Assembly: GCA_018417955.1 (NCBI GenBank) | Contig: JACTVC010000010.1 | Location: 756,763-820,762 of the forward strand | Direction of reading: 5' to 3' | Length of the DNA stretch: 64,000 bases | Source of the DNA: Laccaria trichodermophora | Lineage: Eukaryota; Basidiomycota; Agaricomycetes; Agaricales; Hydnangiaceae | In this document: positions 58,101 through 64,000 of the stretch, piece by piece | Layout: every line of letters begins with the position of its first letter | Position numbering within the stretch: the stretch's first letter is position 1 | Position numbers and translations under genes: made by a program | The notes under the pieces: generated by a model | What the model was told of the DNA's origin: nothing | The model's input: the letters and a program-made list of their open reading frames with translations, nothing else | The model's database searches: none

Positions 58101-59596
58101 TTGAAGAACTTGTTGAATTCGCCTTCCGTCCATTTCTCGTCCTGTGCAGACAGCGTTGCATGCCACCTATAGAGGAGGTTGAACTCTATGGAAACTACGT
58201 TGCCTTCACCCTGTGGTACAAACTCGTGACTGATTTCGCGCATCGTCTAGGGGATTTGTTAGCGCAAGTTGCACACGATATATCGGTGGACTTACCATGA
58301 GGGGATCGAGACGCCAGTCGGATTCATCACGGACGAGCCCCAAGATTGCGCCTACATAATCTCCGAGAATGATGTGCATGAAATATCCACAATTCACGAG
58401 ACGGGCTCGATGAAAGATTTCGTCATCTTGCTCCAGTCGTAACTTTTCGTCTCCGGGAGGTGGCGAGCTGAGATTGCCGTTTTCATTGATATTCAAGATT
58501 TTCTCCGCAATGTGCTTGGGGTACTTCAGTAAGCATAAATAGTGGAAATGGATGATGAACAAACGTTATGGTTTCTGTTGAGCAAAACCAACAGTGCACA
58601 GCTTGCTGGGGGCATGAATAGCAAACGACTATCCGCGAAAACATCATCGAGCAATTTTCCAGTTCCATCCTTCCTCCTGACTGAATTGACTTGCGACTCG
58701 GAGCTGCCGTAGAGTACGCTTAGATCGAGATAACTGCTGGTGTCGTTGATCGACCAATCGAAGTGGTTGGTGTTGAAGATGCTGTGGATCACCAAATCTG
58801 CGAAAGCGAAGAACAGGGAGGAAACGCCTCCGGGGTGTGGGACGAACTTTTGGCGTCGAAGGAGGGTATCGAAGACCAGTCCAGGATCAGGGAGGGCGGA
58901 ATTCGGCACGATGTTTGCGGAGGGTACGGAGCGGGCGTAAGGTGACCCTGCTTTGCCGAGTGTGGGTATGAGGGGATTGTAGTTTGATCCATCAGCAGCG
59001 CGGTAAGCATATTTCACAGGGGCATGTGTGGAGGCGCTTTCTAATGTCTTGTGGTGATGGCAAAGGGTAGACGACGGAGAAAGGCCTAGATAGCCGCTTG
59101 GTGGGTGGGGCAGATCCTTGTAAACTGTCAAGTCGATCACAGATTAGCTTCCGCTCCGACGAAAGAGGAAGGCCGCTGCTTACGGAGTTTTATGACGAAC
59201 TGTTGGATCTTCAGCGATACTTCAGTGTGTTGGAGTCTTGACATCAACACGAGAACTTTCTCAAGCTGCTCAATGGTAAGAATCTTTTCATCGACGAGGA
59301 GCATGGGTTACACACCAGCAACTTCCGGTCGTTGAGGCCAACAGTGCTTAGATTTTGAATCGCATCCCAGTACGCGCCCTGACGAACGTTAGACAAATGT
59401 TTATGACTAGAAGCTAACGGCTCACTAGATCTGAAACTTGAAAAGCGGGCTTGACGATGAGTTCGTGTATCTCCGTCACCGTCTTTTCGAAAACGTGGCT
59501 TTGCGGATGCGCGCCATCAGTGTCGAGGGGAGCGCGACTGTCGGCGATGAAGTCAACGCGCTTTACGATTCGGTCACGAATAAACCGAAGGGACAT
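55147..59596 (-). CDS. Ppo-type fatty acid dioxygenase with P450-like C-terminal domain
   Basis: A large spliced gene starting at 59596. The N-terminal haem dioxygenase domain has FFAFADLVIHSIFNTNHFDW (distal His), INDTSSYLDLSVLYGSSESQ, IFHRARLVNCGYFMHIILGD and EFNLLYRWHATLS (the catalytic Tyr and proximal His of the YRWH motif). Later parts include RGTPEVLRVIEIMGMRQARS and GPGAGLCPGYTISRAILADA. The C-terminal P450-like domain runs from LPIHWISHSIAGLPLKTSAH to a C-terminus LVQVS at 55147. Its haem-ligand region reads LDPEVFGPHPSVASYSRPEA then GITTIGDFGLLSPVFF, with Gly where the haem-thiolate Cys would lie. Ppo enzymes make 8- or 10-hydroperoxy oxylipins that regulate spore development. The missing Cys suggests dioxygenase activity without P450 isomerisation. 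Many introns of about 50-60 bases. Confidence 0.9.
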
Positions 59597-60148
59597 GGTG
59601 GGGTGTGATGTTCGAAATTGAAGAGCCAGAAGCAGCCAGAAGTTATTTAAAGGCTCTTGAACAGGGGGACAGGAACGGAATGTGGGTTTGTGTTCCTGCC
59701 ATGGTTCTTATAAGTACACGAGGTGGAAGGAAGGGCGCTTGGCCTGGACGGGCTGGTCCTCGTTCTTGGTCCTGGTACCTCGGCGCGCATGGCGTATCAA
59801 TCAATCACGGCAGTTAATCTATGGAGACAGTGCGCAATTGTCGGGGATGGCCTGACGCCGATTGTTCAAAAACAGCCATACTAAAAGCGTACGAGCGTTG
59901 ACACGGAAATGACACACGGAGAACTTTGATAACAGTCAGTCACCGGAGTATCTCCAAATCTATTGCCTCATGATACCAAACCGCTCTCAGCGCTTACAAA
60001 CACCGCCGAAAGGTGTACTAAAATATGTCCATGAAGAGGGGTATGACACGATACGAATTCAGAACAACGTTTATCTGCGAGTTGTGGGCAGCAGTGGGCG
60101 TGCGCGCGCAACGCCATTATGGCGGTTGAGGCTGTGAATAAATACGGC
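59597..60148. other. gap between the Ppo start and YKT6 3' end
   Basis: 552 bases without supported coding sequence. This is the Ppo promoter region plus the YKT6 3' UTR. Confidence 0.45.
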
Positions 60149-60907
60149 ATCACATGATGAGGCAACACGAATTTTGCTGTAAAATGATCAGATACGCATC
60201 ATGGGGACAATTTTGTATTCGGCTGACCTTCTTGGCGGTCTTGTAAAACATTTTACTTTGAACCGAAAGAGCATTAGACCGCTCCACGAGATTGTCGAGC
60301 TTCTCCCCGCGTTGAAGGACAGATTCAATCGTTTTATGCTGTCAAGGCGTGAGTATATCCCTGCGATAAGTCCGGAAGTATATGAAACACACCAAAACGA
60401 TTTTAGTCTCATCCAATTCTTGCTGTACCCTCATTATAGTGTCTGCTTGACGAGGATCCTGGTACTTCTGAAGGTAGGTGGTAATTTCGGGAAACGAAAT
60501 GGATGCGGGGTTATCGAAAGACGATTGCGGTACTTTGACGGTAAAGTCATCGAGGATCTTGGTTAGAAGTGAAAAGGCTGGGCGGACAGGGTACTCTTGG
60601 TCCGCAATGAGAACAGCTGTGGGCATCGTTTAGCTCTGTGAGACTGCGTCAAACGTGGACGTAACTGACCAGCTAATTGTTCTGCCCCTCCTCGGTTGTA
60701 GACATGAGCAGTATAGTTGTTTTCTTGCACGCTCTGGCGCTGACCTTGGGGAGTCCTTTCTGCCACGGTCTTTGAGAGGAAGGTCATGAACTCTCCAACA
60801 GAACCTCTCTGGTAAAACGAAAAGGAGGAGAGATCGCTAGCGGTACTTAGAACAACACATGAATTGGAAGGAGGCGCCAGAACCACTGAAATTGAAAAGA
60901 TCTTCAT
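60149..60907 (-). CDS. YKT6: v-SNARE YKT6
   Basis: The longin domain starts at 60907: [40 protein letters not shown], then [20 protein letters not shown]. After an intron near 60615-60670 come [20 protein letters not shown] and DDFTVKVPQ. The R-SNARE helix follows ([54 protein letters not shown]) with the central Arg in [12 protein letters not shown] last intron joins QNSCCLIM. The C-terminal CCLIM is the palmitoylation/prenylation box that replaces a membrane anchor in this SNARE. YKT6 acts in ER-Golgi, vacuole and autophagosome fusion. Confidence 0.94.
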
Positions 60908-61017
60908 GTTGTCGTTACAGGTCGTGATGAGTTGAGATGGCTGCTGTTGTGAGATGTTTTGTAACTTGTCAACGTGCACCGCCTCGACAAAACGTATATA
61001 ACATCAACTACATCGAA
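60908..61017. promoter_or_regulatory. 110-bp divergent promoter between YKT6 and the membrane protein gene
   Basis: Start codons at 60907 (minus) and 61018 (plus) face outward. GTATATAACATC near 60993 could be a TATA-type element for the plus-strand gene. Confidence 0.5.
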
Positions 61018-62003
61018 ATGATGGCCCCATCGTGGCTGCGCCCGACACACTCCCTACTGCAAAAGCTCAGTAAACCTCTGTTCATCGATGTCGATGTACG
61101 TTCGTTCCCGCAAGTTCTGTTGCTTTCTGCCGGTCAGATTGGGAGTCTTTGTACGTTCTCGTTTCCCCTGTCTTGCCGTTATCTGACGCGCGCCAATTTC
61201 AAAGGTTCTGTCGCTCATTGCCATGCTGGGTGGCTCCTTCATTGCTGCGATTGGGTGGATTCAAGTATCCCAATTGTGTATGTTGCAAGTTCACTTCAAT
61301 CAAGGCTCGAGCTAATCAAGTTGTACTACAGCCCAACATCCTCTTGAACGGAATGATGAAATTGCTCTGTACGTCCACTGCGGCGTCTTCACCTTCCTGG
61401 GGGTTCTTGGTGCGCTTGGGTTTGTCGGAATCGTTTACCTACTTAAGCTGCGAATTTTAACGATTCCACAGCTTCATCGGCTCGCTAATCAAGTCAAAGG
61501 GACTAGTTATGACTTTTGGCGTCGGGGTTGCCATTCATCTCGCCTTCAGCATTGCAGCTGGTGTCTTCAACTTGTACACCATGTTCCATGAGAACTCGGC
61601 CGACGCAATCACCAAGTGTCTCAATGGTGCAACGGACGACACCACGCGCCAAGTCTGCAATAATGGAATCGCGATCGTCAAGGGCGTCGCTGTAGCCATC
61701 TACATCATTTCGTGGCTGGTTGAGCTTTGTCAGTTGCATTCCTCCCGACCCACTTGTTCCAAAAGCTTAAGTTCGTATTTTTCAGATGCATACTTCATTG
61801 TCGAGCGGTACATTGAGCAACTTGATGAGGAGGAGGATGCAAAGCGTATTCCTGTTATGCCGCAAATCAGCAACCCTCAGATGATATCAGCACCTGATTA
61901 TCTCCACTTCCGTGAACCTAGGCCGGAGATGGGGTATGCGTTCACCCAGCCAAGACAAGCCTATGGCGTGTCTCGCGGTCAAGATGCGGGCAACATGGCG
62001 TAG
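61018..62003 (+). CDS. four-helix membrane protein of an uncharacterised Agaricomycete family
   Basis: From ATGATG at 61018: MAPSWLRPTHSLLQKLSKPL, then after one or more introns VLSLIAMLGGSFIAAIGWIQ. Next come AQHPLERNDEIALYVHCGVF, TFLGVLGALGFVG, IGSLIKSKGLVMTFGVGVAI and HLAFSIAAGVFNLYTMFHEN. A luminal loop with two Cys (ADAITKCLNGATDDTTRQVC) precedes VKGVAVAIYIISWLVEL. The acidic tail YIEQLDEEEDAKRIPVM ends at 62003. Four helices and a Cys-bearing loop between helices 3 and 4 resemble tetraspan proteins and a family seen repeatedly in mushrooms; function unknown. The intron near 61095-61205 is uncertain because two GTACGT donors compete. Confidence 0.7.
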
Positions 62004-62169
62004 AACTTGTCCTAATATGCGCAGAACTCGTTATTAATGATCCTTCCTGCCTGGAGCAGGTAGTATACGTAGTTGGGAGGCTACGTACCATACATAGAAT
62101 GATAAAGCACAATTTGGAATTGGCATCATTGAGTGAGGACCGTGACCTTGCTTCTGGACATGACGCTTG

Positions 62170-64000
62170 ATGTCGTTCACGAGTTTCGTCTTCTTTCTGG
62201 CCCTCGTCTGGTTGCTCATTCATAGTCTCAACCATGTTTCAAAGCGGCCAAGGCAGCTGCTTCCGTCGTATCCTGGTGCAATGCGACGACGGGCATCGTT
62301 TTGGAACATGACGCACTGCCGAGTGACCGTGTCTGCGCTCCATCTGCGAATAACGACGTCTGCGTTCAATGCATATCATGATCTTCTCGCCGACAAATTC
62401 ACGGGTAAACGATACCCTCGCCTTACCACCCTTTCCAGGTTGTTCTATGATCTTGGGGGTGTGGTGGACGCACTGGGCATGTGCGGTGCGCTAGCTGCGC
62501 TCGCCTGGATGACTGGCTGCTCGGCGTGGTCAGTTGCAGGCAAATTCCTTGCGTCCTCCGTCGATAACGCGTCTTTGGAGCCCCACATCTTATCGAAGAG
62601 AGGTCTGTCGGAAGGGGGTTCGAATTTGCAACGGACAAGTTCCTCATACCCTGTCATAACCCCCATCGTCCGTTGTTTCATATACCGATCTCATTTCGAC
62701 CTATCTGATTTACATGTAGATACCAGGTGTAACGGTTCCTCTGAACCATTTACCTCTCATTCTTCTCGCCGTCTTTATTTCTCAGGTCATTCATGAACTA
62801 GGTCATGCAATTGCAGCGGCTCTGTGAGTATTTCAACCCTACCCCCATTTCAACAACTATTGATGATCCAAAAAAAGAGAGTCCCTGCCCGCAGTCGCGG
62901 CTGGAGTGTCGTTCATCGTCTGTATACCCGCCGCATTTGTCACCTTTCCCTCGGAAGGTCTGCAAGCTCTTTCGCCTCGAGCGCGAACAAGAATCATCGC
63001 TGCCGGGCCTTTCCACAATCTTGTTTTCTGGTGCGTTCTGGTCCTGTTCGGTCGCGTGGGGGCGGGGAGCCTAGCGTGGTCGGTCATAGGCTACGATAAT
63101 GTGGGAGATGCAGGGAGGGTGGTTCTGGACGTTGATGCCGTGAGTTACTAGGTACCTGTGAGGAGTCTTTCTAAAAATTTCTCAGGGATCACCACTATAC
63201 GGCCATTTATTGCCGGGGGCGATCATCACGAAGCTGGATGACACTACCCTTGGAACATCGAATATATCCCAAGATATCTGGACAACGTACTTGACGTCGC
63301 CTGAAATTAGACCGACTTTGGGATGGTGTATTGATGGAAAATTGTTAGGTGGGAATGGATAATTTATCTTACTTCCACTGACATGGCACATTTAGAGGGG
63401 ACAGACGCTTGCTGTTCTCCTTCAGTCGATTCCATGAGCACTTCCCTTCTGTCGTGCTTCAGTGGTGCCAGATTTTCGAAGGACGTGCAGGGATGCCTGG
63501 ATCCCATTCCAATTCTTACAGGACGAAATGAGACTACGCGTTGTACTCGGGAGTGTGGTTTGGGGATGGTCTGCGTTGAAGCGGGTCCCGAAACTCAGCT
63601 TTTACGACTCACTGTGCTTCATCCTTCGAAAGAAGAAGCTGTTGTATTGTGGAGTGGTCCTAGAAGCGAGGTTTGGGCTGAAGGTTAGCTGTCCGAATGC
63701 TATACTTGCTTCTGGTTCATCAACATCTACCTGCAGTGACTGTTGGGACCTGGATTCCTCGTTTCCGCCTTTTACCGCGTTCCTTGCCATGGATATGGGA
63801 AACATTCTGGAAGTAGGTTGATATCATTTTGCCGTTTCTTCTAGTGGTTGACTTCTGTTGCTAGTTATCTCTCAATGGCAACCCTCTCACTTTACTTGTT
63901 CAATTTACTGCCCATACAACTCCTCGACGGATCGAAGTTACTGACTTCGCTATTGGACCTGACGATGGGTGTTCACGACGACCATTTCTTGTTTGATATA
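62170..64000 (+). CDS. site-2 protease (membrane-bound transcription factor protease), partial at the window end
   Basis: From the ATG at 62170 the frame gives MSFTSFVFFLALVWLLIHSL, later LFYDLGGVVDALGMCGALAA and LPLILLAVFISQVIHELGHA, with the zinc metalloprotease motif HELGH at about 62790. After an intron come ESVPAVAAGVSFIVCIPAAF and RIIAAGPFHNLVFWCVLVLF, then a PDZ-like region (DADSPLYGHLLPGAIITKLD). Near 63900 the text reads YLFNLLPIQLLDGSKLL, the second catalytic motif (N-x-x-P-x-x-x-L-D-G) that completes the site. S2P cuts membrane-tethered transcription factors such as SREBP. In fungi this serves sterol and hypoxia responses. The gene continues past 64000. Confidence 0.85.

Overview
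This window looks like nuclear DNA of a basidiomycete fungus, most likely a mushroom-forming Agaricomycete. Genes are dense, on both strands, and broken by many short GT-AG introns of roughly 45-80 bases. Recognisable products match that group: a Ppo-type fatty acid dioxygenase, a basidiomycete HNH-nuclease family, a Spg1/Tem1 GTPase, a YPK/Gad8-type AGC kinase and type II myosin. No virus, plasmid, CRISPR or prokaryotic signal was seen. Calls rest on reading translations; no database search was run.

Layout. 1-5.9 kb is a decayed block: a 5'-truncated, multiply frameshifted SLY1 pseudogene, then fragments of unknown secreted or membrane proteins and one small multi-pass membrane gene. 5.9-11.5 kb is housekeeping: PEX13 and eIF3 subunit L (divergent), then the Spg1/Tem1 GTPase. 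11.5-23.2 kb is an accessory, repeat-rich island. It holds two copies of a 1.2-1.4 kb dispersed repeat, one split by an F-box gene; a 313-bp inverted-repeat element with palindromic ends; a 1.74-kb copia-type LTR element that retains gag but has lost most of pol and lies at a splice acceptor of a putative secreted-protein gene; and a pseudokinase-like SRPK relative.

23.5-28.2 kb carries FKBP12 and the MTR4 RNA helicase (divergent). 28.2-32.3 kb is a second accessory patch: a truncated catalase 3' end and two tandem HNH-nuclease copies, each with a different frameshift, next to intact catalase (32.3-34.4 kb). 36-41.2 kb is compact housekeeping: ribosomal P1, thymidylate synthase, ribosomal L23 (uL14), an RBM18-like RRM protein and a MARVEL-like membrane protein. 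41.6-43.8 kb is a YPK-type kinase. 43.8-46.6 kb is a third HNH remnant split by a truncated Cid1/Trf4-like nucleotidyltransferase. 46.8-54.7 kb is one large type II myosin heavy chain; 55.1-59.6 kb is the Ppo oxygenase; then come YKT6 SNARE, an unknown four-helix-type membrane protein and the first part of a site-2 protease, cut by the window end.

The genes do not form one pathway. Several functions are thematically related (Spg1 GTPase and myosin II in septation/cytokinesis; SLY1 remnant and YKT6 in ER-Golgi fusion), but that may be chance. The most noteworthy structures are in the accessory islands.
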